From NCBI GenBank assembly GCA_002440665.1, contig DJUX01000043.1, positions 249 through 42,181 of the forward strand: a stretch of 41,933 nucleotides of DNA, given 5' to 3'. Origin of the DNA: Dechloromonas sp. UBA6271 (GTDB taxonomy: Bacteria; Pseudomonadota; Gammaproteobacteria; Burkholderiales; Rhodocyclaceae). Positions 16,598 to 24,918 of this stretch are shown piece by piece. Made by a program: the position numbers and the translations under genes. The notes under the pieces were generated by a model, which saw nothing but the letters and a program-made list of their open reading frames with translations, did not search any database and had not been told where the DNA came from. Each line of letters opens with the position of its first letter. The stretch's first letter is position 1.

Positions 16598-17385
16598 ATG
16601 GAAACAGTTCCCAACAGCTTTATCCCGATCAAAAGCAATACAATTGAAAGCATGCCTTTTAGGAGCCGATGTGACAGGTGTGCTGACAAAATGGCCCCTG
16701 CAATAGCCGCCGGAATCGACCCAAGCAGCAAATTGACCAGCAAGCCGAAATCCACATTGCCGATCAAAAGATGACCAATACCGGCGGTGATCGCAAGCGG
16801 TATGGCATGCACGATATCGGTGGCAATCAGACGCGGTGGTGTCAGACGCAGTGGGTAGAGGTAGGTTAGAAAAACAGCCCCCAAAGCGCCAGCCCCCACC
16901 GAGGTGAAGGTAACCAGCACACCGAGCATGGCGCCTGCCAGCACAGTCAACGGTGCTTGCATTGCCTTGAACTGCTCGCTGTTGGTTGTGCGCAACTCGC
17001 GCCCCAACGCATGCAAGGGCTTCTGGAACAGCATCCCCAGCGCTGTCAGCATGATGGCGGCCGCGATCATGGTCTTTAGTAACGGCGCCGCAGTTTCATC
17101 CGCGAGGTGTAATTTCATCCACACCAGCGTCAAGGCGGCAGCTGGCAAACTGCCCAGCCATAAGCGACGTACAACCTGCCAGTCGATCAGGCGATGTCCG
17201 TGATGCACGCGACTGGCAAAGACCTTGGTGACGGCTGCGAACCACAAATCCGTTCCGACTGCTGTAAGCGGTGCGATACCACACACCAGCAACAGTAGTG
17301 GAGTCATCAATGCGCCGCCCCCAACCCCCGTAAGTCCCACCAACAGACCCGTCACGGCGCCACTTGCCACCAATATCAAGTCCAT
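16594..17385 (-). CDS. TauE/SafE-family sulfite/anion exporter
   Basis: 263 residues, largely hydrophobic with about eight membrane segments. GLLVGLTGVGGGALMTPLLLL at the N-terminus and the second GVLVTFTSVGAGALGAVFL repeat are the paired glycine-rich motifs of the TauE/SafE (formerly DUF81) family. Members export sulfite, sulfoacetate or related anions; a homologue often lies inside cys clusters. It starts 3 bases after the cysNC stop and overlaps cysQ by 4, so it belongs to the same transcript. Transport of sulfite or sulfate is inferred from context. Confidence 0.85.
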   Translation of the reverse strand: MDLILVASGAVTGLLVGLTGVGGGALMTPLLLLVCGIAPLTAVGTDLWFAAVTKVFASRVHHGHRLIDWQVVRRLWLGSLPAAALTLVWMKLHLADETAAPLLKTMIAAAIMLTALGMLFQKPLHALGRELRTTNSEQFKAMQAPLTVLAGAMLGVLVTFTSVGAGALGAVFLTYLYPLRLTPPRLIATDIVHAIPLAITAGIGHLLIGNVDFGLLVNLLLGSIPAAIAGAILSAHLSHRLLKGMLSIVLLLIGIKLLGTVSI

Positions 17386-17388
17386 CGC

Positions 17389-19191
17389 TTATTCCAGCAG
17401 TGTCACGATTTGCTCGACGCTGGACTCCGGTGCTGATGTTGCGGTCAATAGGTGGACTTCGGGCGCCTCGGGCGCTTCATATGGGCTGTCGATGCCGGTG
17501 AAGTTCTTCAGGTCACCGCGGCGTGCCTTGGCGTACAGACCCTTCACATCGCGCCGCTCACACTCTTCAATCGGCGTGTCTACAAATACTTCCACGAATT
17601 CACCGTCGGCAAACAGGCTGCGTGCCATCCGGCGCTCGCCCCGAAAGGGCGAGATGAAGCTGACCAGTACGATCAGCCCGGCGTCCACCATCAGTTTCGC
17701 CACCTCGGCCACACGGCGGATGTTCTCTACACGGTCGGCTTCCGTGAAGCCCAGGTCGCGATTCAGGCCATGGCGCACGTTGTCGCCGTCCAGCAGATAT
17801 GTGTGTTTTCCCTCGGTGTGCAGACGCTTCTCTAGCAAGTTGGCAATTGTGGATTTGCCGGAGCCGGACAAGCCGGTAAACCATATACAGCGTGGTGTCT
17901 GATGCTTTTGCGCCGCCCGGATAGCCTTGTTCAGTTCGAGGGGCTGCCAATGGATATTGCTGGCTCGGCGCAAGGCGAAATTTATCATTCCGCCACCCAG
18001 CGTTTCGAGGGTGAGTTTGTCTGCGAGAATAAAGCCACGCAGCGTGCGGCTTACGTCAAAGGGGTCGAACACGATAGGCGCACTCGTCGCCAGGTTGACC
18101 GTGGCGATTTCATTGCGCCCAATCATCTTGGCAGCCAATTGGGCGCCGGTGTCGACGTCTTCCCGGAACTTGATCTCCGTCACGGTAGCCGGCACTTCCT
18201 TGCTCGCCAGCGTCATCAGGTATTGACGCCCTGGTGTCATGGCGCGCTCGCTGATCCAAAGCAGCTTCGCCTCAAACTGGTCTGCAACCTCGGGCGGCGC
18301 ATCGGCAGCTACCAGAACATCACCTCGGTTAACATTTACCTCGTCGGTCAGGGTCAGTGTGATGGATTGTCCCATGCTGGCGACCTCGAGTTCGTCAAAA
18401 CCAGCCAGTACTGCCTTGACGCGTGTTCGCACACCCGAGGGCAAAATACGTACCGCCTCGCCTGGTCGGATTACACCCCCCGTGACGCGACCACAAATAC
18501 CGCGAAATTTAATGTCTGGGCGGTTGGCAGGTTGTACCACCATGCGAAAAGCAGCTCGTTCGCGGTGGTCACGCACGTCCACTGTATCCAAGTGGGCCAT
18601 CAGGGCGGGGCCGCAATACCATGGGGTGCGTCCGCTGGTTTGCAGCACGTTGTCACCATGGAGGCTAGACAAAGGAATTGCCTGGAGGCTGGCAAAATCG
18701 AGATTGGCCGTAAAGGCGTGATAGTCCGCAACGATGGTATTGAAAGCGGCCTCCTGGTAGCCCACGAGGTCCATCTTGTTGACCGCCAGCACCACATGGC
18801 GAATGCCCATCATGGCGACAATCCGAAAGTGGCGGCGATTCTGTGCAAGCAACCCCTTGCGGGCGTCAACGAGGATAACTGCCAGGTCGGCGGTCAAAGC
18901 GCCAATGGCCATGTTGCGCGTGCACTCGTCGTGCCCCGAAGCATCCACAACAATATAGCGTCTGCGGTCGCTGTCAAAGAAATGGTAGGCCACGTCGAAG
19001 ATGTTGCCCTGCGCACCCGCCAGTGAAGAGTGCAACCGATCATCAATGGCAGCGTTGATTTCGGACAGCAAGCACCCGATCAAGGTGCTCTTGCCATCGG
19101 TCGCGTTGCCACAAGTGATGAGGCGTAAGGTTTCCTTGTTGCTTTGGCTGTCGAGAAAGGCGAGGTTGTCTTTCTTTTTCAGGGGATCCAT
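17389..19191 (-). CDS. cysNC: Bifunctional CysN/CysC (NodQ-like) with shortened, probably defective GTPase domain
   Basis: 600 residues from the ATG at 19191, where TGATGG joins it to the cysD remnant. Residues 1-420 resemble the GTPase subunit of sulfate adenylyltransferase: P-loop GNATDGKS (28-35), DASGH (83-87, normally DTPGH) and NKMD (138-141). Between P-loop and DVAYHFF about 30-35 residues are missing, and the switch I motif usually reading EREQGITIDV is AGAQGNIFDV, so the Mg-binding threonine is lost. The APS-kinase half looks intact: GLSGSGKST near 440, DGDNVRHGLNRDLGF, and KGLYAKARRG. The protein may work mainly as APS kinase making PAPS. The family is normally about 630-640 residues. 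Confidence 0.85.
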   Translation of the reverse strand: MDPLKKKDNLAFLDSQSNKETLRLITCGNATDGKSTLIGCLLSEINAAIDDRLHSSLAGAQGNIFDVAYHFFDSDRRRYIVVDASGHDECTRNMAIGALTADLAVILVDARKGLLAQNRRHFRIVAMMGIRHVVLAVNKMDLVGYQEAAFNTIVADYHAFTANLDFASLQAIPLSSLHGDNVLQTSGRTPWYCGPALMAHLDTVDVRDHRERAAFRMVVQPANRPDIKFRGICGRVTGGVIRPGEAVRILPSGVRTRVKAVLAGFDELEVASMGQSITLTLTDEVNVNRGDVLVAADAPPEVADQFEAKLLWISERAMTPGRQYLMTLASKEVPATVTEIKFREDVDTGAQLAAKMIGRNEIATVNLATSAPIVFDPFDVSRTLRGFILADKLTLETLGGGMINFALRRASNIHWQPLELNKAIRAAQKHQTPRCIWFTGLSGSGKSTIANLLEKRLHTEGKHTYLLDGDNVRHGLNRDLGFTEADRVENIRRVAEVAKLMVDAGLIVLVSFISPFRGERRMARSLFADGEFVEVFVDTPIEECERRDVKGLYAKARRGDLKNFTGIDSPYEAPEAPEVHLLTATSAPESSVEQIVTLLE

Positions 19192-19363
19192 CAGAAATAA
19201 CCTTCCTCCCTTTTTCTTTTCATCGGGCCAGTCGCGCTGCGAACCAAGGGTGCGAAAGCGCTCGCTCTGTAATTCCATCTGCAGGCTGAGCTGAAGTCGA
19301 AAGTGCTTGTGATCGCCGATGATACATTGGCCGTCGCGCTTCACCACTTGACGCGGCATATTG
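19191..19363 (-). pseudogene. Remnant of cysD (sulfate adenylyltransferase subunit 2), 5'-truncated and internally deleted
   Basis: Directly before cysNC the minus strand encodes PRQVVKRDGQCIIGD, resembling the C-terminal part of CysD (ERPVVERDGxLIMVDD), then ERFRTLG, which matches its conserved VRFRTLG. About 45 residues that should follow are absent, and after a frameshift another frame reads MKRKREEGYF-stop, the normal CysD ending. Its TGA overlaps the cysNC ATG, the usual cysD-cysN junction. Everything 5' of about 19363 is unrelated sequence, so the catalytic part of CysD is gone. Recognised by comparison with remembered CysD C-termini; an alignment would settle it. Confidence 0.7.
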
Positions 19364-19465
19364 TTAAAACGCCATTTACATCTTGTAGCAAATATATGCA
19401 GTTGTCTGAAGAAGTATCGACTATCTTGTAAACAATTGCAGAAGGAGATGGTCGAGGATAATCTG

Positions 19466-19882
19466 ATGAAATCGCCAAGAGTCCTGCTGATTGCGTTCGC
19501 ATTGCTCGTTGCCGGAATCACCAATGCCTGGGCGGGCGGGCGGGTGTATGGTGGAGTGAGTATCGGCATCGGTGGTGGCCCGGGGCCTTATTGGGGAGGG
19601 GGCTACTATGGGCGCCCTTACTGGGGTGGCTATTACGGCCGACCCTATTTCCCAGGGCCGTATATCTATCCCGGCCCCATTTTCGCGCCTTACTACGCCC
19701 CGCAAGCGGTCGTTGTCGTTCCCAGCGAGCCGCAAGTCTACATTGAGCAAGGGGGCGCAGCCGAACAGGCACCTGAAGGGACGCAATACTGGTATTTCTG
19801 CCGAGGGGCGAACAACTATTATCCCTATGTGAAGGAGTGTCCAGGTGGCTGGCAGAAGGTCTTGCCGCGACCGGAGGAATGA
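19466..19882 (+). CDS. Secreted Gly/Tyr/Pro-rich protein
   Basis: 138 residues from the ATG at 19466. An ATG at 19448 is in frame but has its GGAG directly adjacent, too close to serve. A signal peptide (LLIAFALLVAGITNAWA) is followed by low-complexity sequence rich in GGYYGRPYWGG-type repeats. The C-terminal YWYFCRGANNYYPYVKECPGGWQKV is a motif seen in many small uncharacterised proteobacterial envelope proteins; its two cysteines could pair. Function unknown. Its 5' region is shared with the truncated cysD side. The lipoprotein gene follows after 4 bases. Confidence 0.72.
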   Translation: MKSPRVLLIAFALLVAGITNAWAGGRVYGGVSIGIGGGPGPYWGGGYYGRPYWGGYYGRPYFPGPYIYPGPIFAPYYAPQAVVVVPSEPQVYIEQGGAAEQAPEGTQYWYFCRGANNYYPYVKECPGGWQKVLPRPEE

Positions 19883-19886
19883 TCGT

Positions 19887-20420
19887 ATGAGAATCCACCA
19901 GACATTGATCCCGCGCATGGGGGTCGTCGCCGGCATTCTGCTTCTCGGCGCCTGCACCGTCCTGCCGACGGGGCCGAGCATGCTGGTCCTGCCCGGCACC
20001 GGCCGCTCGATGGACAATTTCCGTTACGACGACAATGAGTGTCGCCAGTATGCCTATGCCCAGGTCGGTGGCACGACGACACAACAAGCGGCCAACCAGG
20101 CGGCGGTGGGTAGCGCGGTGGTCGGCACGGCTGTCGGTGCGGTCGCCGGGGCGGCGATCGGTGGCAGCCAGGGGGCTGCGGTCGGTGCCGGAACCGGGTT
20201 GGTGGCAGGGAGTGCCATCGGCGCGAGTTCGGCGTCGGTTTCCGGGTATGGCACCCAGCGCCAGTACGACAATGCCTACATTCAGTGCATGTACGCCAAG
20301 GGGCACCGCGTGCCGGTGCCGGCCAATATGGCGTATCCGCAGGCGGTGCGGAATAACGATCCCGGCATTCCGCCACCACCGCCGGGCTTGCCGCCCCCGC
20401 CTCCGGTCAACGTGAAATAG
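19887..20420 (+). CDS. Glycine-zipper lipoprotein
   Basis: 177 residues from the ATG at 19887, 4 bases after the preceding gene. A lipobox (GILLLGAC) gives a lipoprotein. The middle contains alternating small residues (AVVGTAVGAVAGAAIGGSQG and GAGTGLVAGSAIG), a glycine-zipper pattern that can insert into membranes. A QYDNAYIQCMYAKGH motif and a Pro-rich tail (PPPPPGLPPPPP) follow. This layout is common in small outer-membrane-associated lipoproteins of proteobacteria, without assigned function. It is cotranscribed with the Gly/Tyr-rich protein and ends at a strong terminator. Confidence 0.75.
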   Translation: MRIHQTLIPRMGVVAGILLLGACTVLPTGPSMLVLPGTGRSMDNFRYDDNECRQYAYAQVGGTTTQQAANQAAVGSAVVGTAVGAVAGAAIGGSQGAAVGAGTGLVAGSAIGASSASVSGYGTQRQYDNAYIQCMYAKGHRVPVPANMAYPQAVRNNDPGIPPPPPGLPPPPPVNVK

Positions 20421-20432
20421 TTTCGGGCAGAA

Positions 20433-20475
20433 GAAAAAGGAAGAGGGCAGCCGAGCAGTTGCCCTCTTCTTTTTC
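20433..20475. terminator. Rho-independent terminator after the lipoprotein gene
   Basis: The arms GAAGAGGGCA-type (20433-20449) and TGCCCTCTTCTTTTTC (20460-20475) form a long stem flanked by A and T runs on both sides. It lies 13 bases after the stop and ends the two-gene transcript. A short tandem repeat (CGATTGT CGATTGT CGGTTG) follows immediately. Confidence 0.8.
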
Positions 20476-20555
20476 GATTGTCGATTGTCGGTTGCGGCTG
20501 CCTGTTCCCCGCCCAGCCTCCGCGCTGTCGGATTAATTTACAGCCTGCCCGTATT

Positions 20556-20585
20556 TTGAGGTCATAGATTTTCCAACTTTATGAT
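20556..20585 (+). promoter_or_regulatory. Possible promoter upstream of the PEP-CTERM gene
   Basis: TTGAGG (20556-20561) and TATGAT (20580-20585) are 18 bases apart in an AT-rich stretch about 95 bases ahead of the PEP-CTERM ATG. The -10 element overlaps the start of the 29-codon ORF at 20581, so that ORF could not be translated from this promoter. Confidence 0.35.
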
Positions 20586-20670
20586 TATAAAACGTATTTT
20601 ATATATGGCATGCCTCGTGCTTTTACTTGGCTGCGGCGCTACGCGGCGTCAATTTTCAACTGTCATGTAG
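20581..20670 (+). CDS. Possible 29-aa lipopeptide ORF
   Basis: An ATG at 20581 opens 29 codons ending at TAG 20668-20670. The product has basic residues (KR) near the start, a hydrophobic stretch and a lipobox-like LLLGC, then a short polar tail, resembling entericidin-sized lipoproteins. The stop sits directly before the GGGGA ribosome site of the PEP-CTERM gene. No ribosome site precedes the ATG, and a -10-like box overlaps it, so this may be chance. Not recognised as any known peptide. Confidence 0.25.
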   Translation: MIIKRILYMACLVLLLGCGATRRQFSTVM

Positions 20671-20679
20671 GGGATTATC

Positions 20680-21453
20680 ATGAAAAAAACAGTAATTGCG
20701 ATGGCTATTGCGTCAGCACTCGCTTCGCCTGCGTTCGCTGATTCGTTCATCAACGGCGGATTTGAAGATGGCAACACGAATGGCTGGGACGTGTCGAATA
20801 GTGCATACCGTGCCAGTGTCAATAACACGGCACTGACTCCGGCTTGGGTTTACGCCAATGACACGTCCCCAATGCGTTCGACGATTATCAACGCTGGTGC
20901 GCTTGACCCCAACGTTGGTGCGGCCTTTGGTGCGACCGTTTACTCCGGCAATCATTCCATGCGCGTTGAGGATACCGTCAGTGGTGGCTATGCGTCGGCG
21001 ATCCAGCAGACGGTAGCGAACTATACTGATCCGTCCATTTTCTTCGCTTGGAAGGCAGTGCTGGAAGGTGCTCATGGTACTACCGACGCGGCAACCATGA
21101 AAATTGTCCTGCGCGACGAAACCGACAAGGTGGACCTAATCACTCGCACCTATAACGCCGCATCTGGTGGCGGTGGCATTGATGCTCGCTGGACGCTTCT
21201 TAACGGCAATTACTACACTGCTCAATGGCAGATCGAGCAGTTGGATGTCTCAAAACTGTCCGGACACACTTTCACCCTGTCGGTTCTGGCAAGTGATTGT
21301 CAGCCGACCGGTCATTTCGGTTATGTCTATCTGGATGGTTTTGGCGCCGTCATCCCTCCCACCACCGTGCCGGAACCGGGTTCCCTGGCGCTGCTTGGGC
21401 TTGGTATGGTCGGTCTGCTCGCGGCATCCAGCCGTCGCCGCAAGGCTGCATGA
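20680..21453 (+). CDS. PEP-CTERM sorting-domain protein
   Basis: 257 residues. A signal peptide (ASALASPAFA) leads to a secreted domain beginning FINGGFEDGNTNGWDVS, a pattern often seen in carbohydrate-binding-like PEP-CTERM proteins. The C-terminus is a full sorting signal: VPEPGS, a hydrophobic helix (LALLGLGMVGLLAA) and an Arg-rich tail (SSRRRKAA). Exosortase A-type enzymes cleave near PEP; no exosortase is encoded in the window. A GGGGA site precedes the ATG. Such proteins are thought to be exported with exopolysaccharide in biofilm or floc formation. Confidence 0.9.
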   Translation: MKKTVIAMAIASALASPAFADSFINGGFEDGNTNGWDVSNSAYRASVNNTALTPAWVYANDTSPMRSTIINAGALDPNVGAAFGATVYSGNHSMRVEDTVSGGYASAIQQTVANYTDPSIFFAWKAVLEGAHGTTDAATMKIVLRDETDKVDLITRTYNAASGGGGIDARWTLLNGNYYTAQWQIEQLDVSKLSGHTFTLSVLASDCQPTGHFGYVYLDGFGAVIPPTTVPEPGSLALLGLGMVGLLAASSRRRKAA

Positions 21454-21474
21454 CGGAATTGAAAATGATGAAGA

Positions 21475-21501
21475 AAGGCGGCCTGCGGGCCGCCTTTTTT
21501 T
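21475..21501 (+). terminator. Rho-independent terminator after the PEP-CTERM gene
   Basis: AAAGGCGGCC and GGCCGCCTTT form a stem with a short TGCG-type loop followed by a run of seven T. It lies 21 bases after the stop. The 190 bases from here to the prsT stop hold nothing else recognisable. Confidence 0.85.
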
Positions 21502-21693
21502 GCCTTTCGTATTCTTCGGCGTCATAATTTTCGGCGGATCTCAGCCTTCAAAGTCGCTGAACTATCATGTGCGCTGCCTCTGGTCGGTAAGGCACCGGAG
21601 TCCCCAAGAAAGTTGTGTTCGCTTTCACAATGACCGGAAAGGCCACCCAAGGGGGGCTCCTATCTGGGCGGTTGCAATTTGGCTCAGCCTCGC

Positions 21694-24480
21694 TCAGGTA
21701 CCAAGATTGCCGGTCAGGCGCTTGAGGCTTGTCTGGTCATTCGCGTTAAGCGCTTTTGGATCCATGGCCTGAATCAGGTTTGCGGCCTCTTTGCGTTCCC
21801 CTGCGGCAATATATAATTCGGCCAGATGCAAACGTGGGGACGCTGCTTTGGGCGCCAGGTTGACTGCGGCGCGCAGGGTGGCAATTGCTTCGGCCTGTTT
21901 GCCTGCTTGGGCTTGTGCCATGCCAAGCGTGTCAAGGATTGCCGGGCTGTTGGGGGCCATTTCTGCCGCCTTGGTGGAGTTTTTCAGGGCCTCAGGCAGT
22001 TTTGCCTCGAACTGTGCCCAAGCCAAATCGTTCAATATCACTGGATTCCCAGGGTTTTTGTCGGCGATTTTTTGCAGAAGTTCTGCGGCTTTTGCCGGGT
22101 TCCCTTGTGCACGAATGCGTTGTGCCGCGAAACCGAGTACGCTTGGATCGCTGGGAAATTTCTTCATGGCTTCCGCCAGTTCCTGATCGGCAGCCTTGTG
22201 GCGATTGCTGCGATCAAGCACCTGCACGACTCGCAGTTGCGCGGCTGGTGTCGCCCCGGCCTTGGTGGCCTTATCGAATTGCTTGAGGGCTTCGTCCGGT
22301 TGTCCATACTGGGCAAGCAGGTCGCCTTCCAGAAGCATGGCGGCCAATCTGTTGCCTTCCCCGGTACCAAGTTCGCGGGCGATGGACAGTGCCTCGCGCA
22401 GGTTGTCCGGCGCCGTGAGATTCGCGAGTACGATGTACGGGGTGGGGTCGAAGGGCCGATCGGTGATCAGTGCGCGCAGGATGCTGGTCGCTTCCTTCTT
22501 CTGGTTTGCCCCTGCCTCAAGTTCTGCCAGTTTTAGCCTCCAGTCAGCACGTTGTGGGTAATTCGCGGCAAGTTTGCGATAGGTTTCCGTGGCCAATCGT
22601 GTGTCGCCAACAGTTTCATAGAGCGACGCAAGCAAGGCGACGGCTTCCGGTGACGCGTTGTTCGATGATGCCCCGGTTTGGGCAACATTGACCGCGGCGT
22701 CGGCTTTGCCGGCACGGAGCAGTTCCTGTGCGAGCGCAGCTCGTAGTGCCGTGGATGTGGGCAACGCGCTGACGCCCTTCTCCAGAAGCGCCGTTATGCT
22801 GGAGCGATCGCTCTGCGTTTGCTGCAACAGGCGAGCGTATTCGAGATAGGTCTGATCGGTTGCAGGTTTTGCCTGGGTTGCCTTTTCGTAACGCGCCAGT
22901 AATTCCTCACGCTGTTTCGGCTCACGGGCAAGCAAGGTCAGGGCGTTCAGCGCGGGTTGAAATGCTGGCTGGAGATCGAGGGCGGCGATTGTTGCCTGCC
23001 AGGCGCCCGCGTTGTCATTCTGCAGCCCTTGGGCGGCAGCCAGCATCAGGTGTGAGCCGGGGTCTTTCGGGTGCGACTTGATTGCGTAATCGGCCAGTTG
23101 GCGAATGCGAGGCAGGTCGCCCATATTCAAGGAAATGGAGATGATCTGGTCGCGTATCGCCGGAATGTCCTTGCCCAATTCAGTCGCTTGATCGAGAAGC
23201 TTATTCGCTGATTCCTTGTCGCCTGAGCGCGCCTTGAGTTGGCTCAGGCGGAGCAGGTAAGACGCATTTCCGGGGGCGATGACGCTAAGACGTTCAAGGG
23301 TGCTCATTGCCTCCCGGGTTGCGCCGCGCATGACCTCGCTGTCCGCCCGAAGCGAGAGCAGTGTCGCATCGTTTGGCGCCACGCTGAGGCCGCGCTTGAT
23401 GGTTTCGGCGGCATCGGCGGCCTGCCCTTGCCGGAGTTGCGCCTGAGCCAGCAAGCGGATGGTTGGCACTGAGTAGGGGTTTTGGGCGGCGATCTTTTTG
23501 AGCCGCGTGCTAGCCATCAAGACGTCGCCTTTTTTAAGCTCTGCCTGGGCAGCCAACAAGGTTCCCGGCAGGTGGTCCGGTGCGACGGCGAGAACCTTCA
23601 TTGCCGCCGCCAGACTTTCTTCCTGTCGGCCTTGCTGCGCAAGAACCAGCGCGTCGACATAATTTGTCCAATAGTAGCGCGGGGCCAGCTTCTTGAGGCG
23701 GTCTCTGATGACAATTGCCTGTTCGAGTTTGCCTGCTGCGAGGAGAAACTCGGCATATTCTCCCATTACGGACTGATGCCACGGCACGGCTTCATAGGTG
23801 CGATTCATTAACTGGAAGGCCACTTCGTGGTTGCCGGATGCCTGATGGATGCGGCCAAGCGCTCGCAATACCCACCAAGGGGCATTCTGTTCCGCCAGTG
23901 AGCTATCCAGTGCGGCAACGGCCTGTTCCTTCTTGCCTTGAGCCAGCAGCAACTGGGCTCTGGCCAACTGAACCGTCGCAGTGTTCTTTGTAGCTGCCTT
24001 CAGGTGTTCCTCAGCCAGTGGATACTGTCTCTGATCGGCGTAGGCGATGGCGACGATTCCGCGGAGATTGCTATCCGCTTCGGGAGAGGTCAGTCGACGA
24101 TCCTTGAATTCAGTGATGACTTTCGCGGACTCCTTGTGGTCGAGCATCATCAGGGCGATGCGGGGAATCAGAGAGTCGCTGTCGCCGCCTTGAGTGGCCG
24201 CCTTCCGGAGGTGCTGCTCTGCGCCAGCCTGGTCATAGGTGCGCTCAAGCGCATCGGCCAGGGCCAGGCGTGCCTCGACCGAGTCTGGCTTGGCCTGGAC
24301 CGCGTTCTTGAATTCAATCACAGCCGAGGCATAGTCGCCTTTTTTCATGAAATCATTGCCCGCCACAAGCGAGTCTTGACTGCACCCGGCAACGACGGCT
24401 GCTATTGCTGCGACCAGGATAGTCTTGCGGAAATTCCTTGTGCAGCCAGGCAATGTCCTTGGAAAAACGCGCATCGGCAT
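21694..24480 (-). CDS. prsT: PEP-CTERM system TPR-repeat lipoprotein PrsT
   Basis: 928 residues, matching the usual length (about 900) of the PrsT lipoprotein (TIGR02917-type). A lipobox (AAVVAGC, Cys around 33) is followed by CSQDSLVAGNDFMKKGDYASA and many tandem TPR units across the whole chain, such as RLALADALERTYDQAGAEQH and LLAQYGQPDEALKQFDKA. PrsT is associated with exosortase/PEP-CTERM loci and exopolysaccharide assembly; its precise role is unknown. A GGGGAG site sits 7 bases before the ATG. It is convergent with the preceding PEP-CTERM gene. Confidence 0.92.
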   Translation of the reverse strand: MPMRVFPRTLPGCTRNFRKTILVAAIAAVVAGCSQDSLVAGNDFMKKGDYASAVIEFKNAVQAKPDSVEARLALADALERTYDQAGAEQHLRKAATQGGDSDSLIPRIALMMLDHKESAKVITEFKDRRLTSPEADSNLRGIVAIAYADQRQYPLAEEHLKAATKNTATVQLARAQLLLAQGKKEQAVAALDSSLAEQNAPWWVLRALGRIHQASGNHEVAFQLMNRTYEAVPWHQSVMGEYAEFLLAAGKLEQAIVIRDRLKKLAPRYYWTNYVDALVLAQQGRQEESLAAAMKVLAVAPDHLPGTLLAAQAELKKGDVLMASTRLKKIAAQNPYSVPTIRLLAQAQLRQGQAADAAETIKRGLSVAPNDATLLSLRADSEVMRGATREAMSTLERLSVIAPGNASYLLRLSQLKARSGDKESANKLLDQATELGKDIPAIRDQIISISLNMGDLPRIRQLADYAIKSHPKDPGSHLMLAAAQGLQNDNAGAWQATIAALDLQPAFQPALNALTLLAREPKQREELLARYEKATQAKPATDQTYLEYARLLQQTQSDRSSITALLEKGVSALPTSTALRAALAQELLRAGKADAAVNVAQTGASSNNASPEAVALLASLYETVGDTRLATETYRKLAANYPQRADWRLKLAELEAGANQKKEATSILRALITDRPFDPTPYIVLANLTAPDNLREALSIARELGTGEGNRLAAMLLEGDLLAQYGQPDEALKQFDKATKAGATPAAQLRVVQVLDRSNRHKAADQELAEAMKKFPSDPSVLGFAAQRIRAQGNPAKAAELLQKIADKNPGNPVILNDLAWAQFEAKLPEALKNSTKAAEMAPNSPAILDTLGMAQAQAGKQAEAIATLRAAVNLAPKAASPRLHLAELYIAAGERKEAANLIQAMDPKALNANDQTSLKRLTGNLGT

Positions 24481-24651
24481 AATGACTCCCCGTTAACTGA
24501 AAATATTCGTTTAGCTTACCATTGGCTATTTTGCCGAGCATGGTCGTATTTCACACACTCAAAGAAATTTACGAGATGTCAGGCCAATAGCTCTCAATTA
24601 CTGGTGGCCATGAACCTCCCATGACTCTGGCGCGCTTTGATGTCAGGTGAC

Positions 24652-24918
24652 GCCGACGACCACATCTTGTAGGCATCGGTTTCGTAAATTGTGAGGGTTT
24701 CCGGCGGCACGTAGCGGCTCATCGGTAGATGATAGGCGATGGTCAGTATCTCGACGTTGTGGACGCACAGGTTGCGCATGAATTCGAGGATTTCTTCGTC
24801 GGTTTCGCCAAGGCCGACCATCAGGCCGGATTTGGTGGAAACCTTCGGGTAGCGTGCCTTGAACTGTTTGAGGAGTTCCAGCGAGTGCTTGTAGTTGGCG
24901 CCGGGGCGAGCCTGCTTG
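24652..24918 (-). pseudogene. Decayed copy of the lipA 3' portion
   Basis: This stretch encodes QARPG-YKHSLE-LKQFKARYP, then STKSGLMVGLGETDEEILE and RYVPPET-to-YKM, clearly homologous to residues about 190-295 of the intact LipA encoded at 25822-26775. It lacks the N-terminal CxxxCxxC cluster, has a 21-base in-frame deletion (the intact LTIGQYLAPTGHHLP is LTIAYHLP here), and similarity breaks down after YKM. The open frame around it (24594-25061) has an unrelated N-terminal part. It cannot be a working lipoyl synthase. By eye the two copies agree at roughly 85% of bases. Confidence 0.9.

Noticed and set aside
19361..19465. N-terminal extension of the Gly/Tyr-rich protein
   Set aside because: No signal-like or family features; a start with proper spacing and signal peptide lies at 19466.
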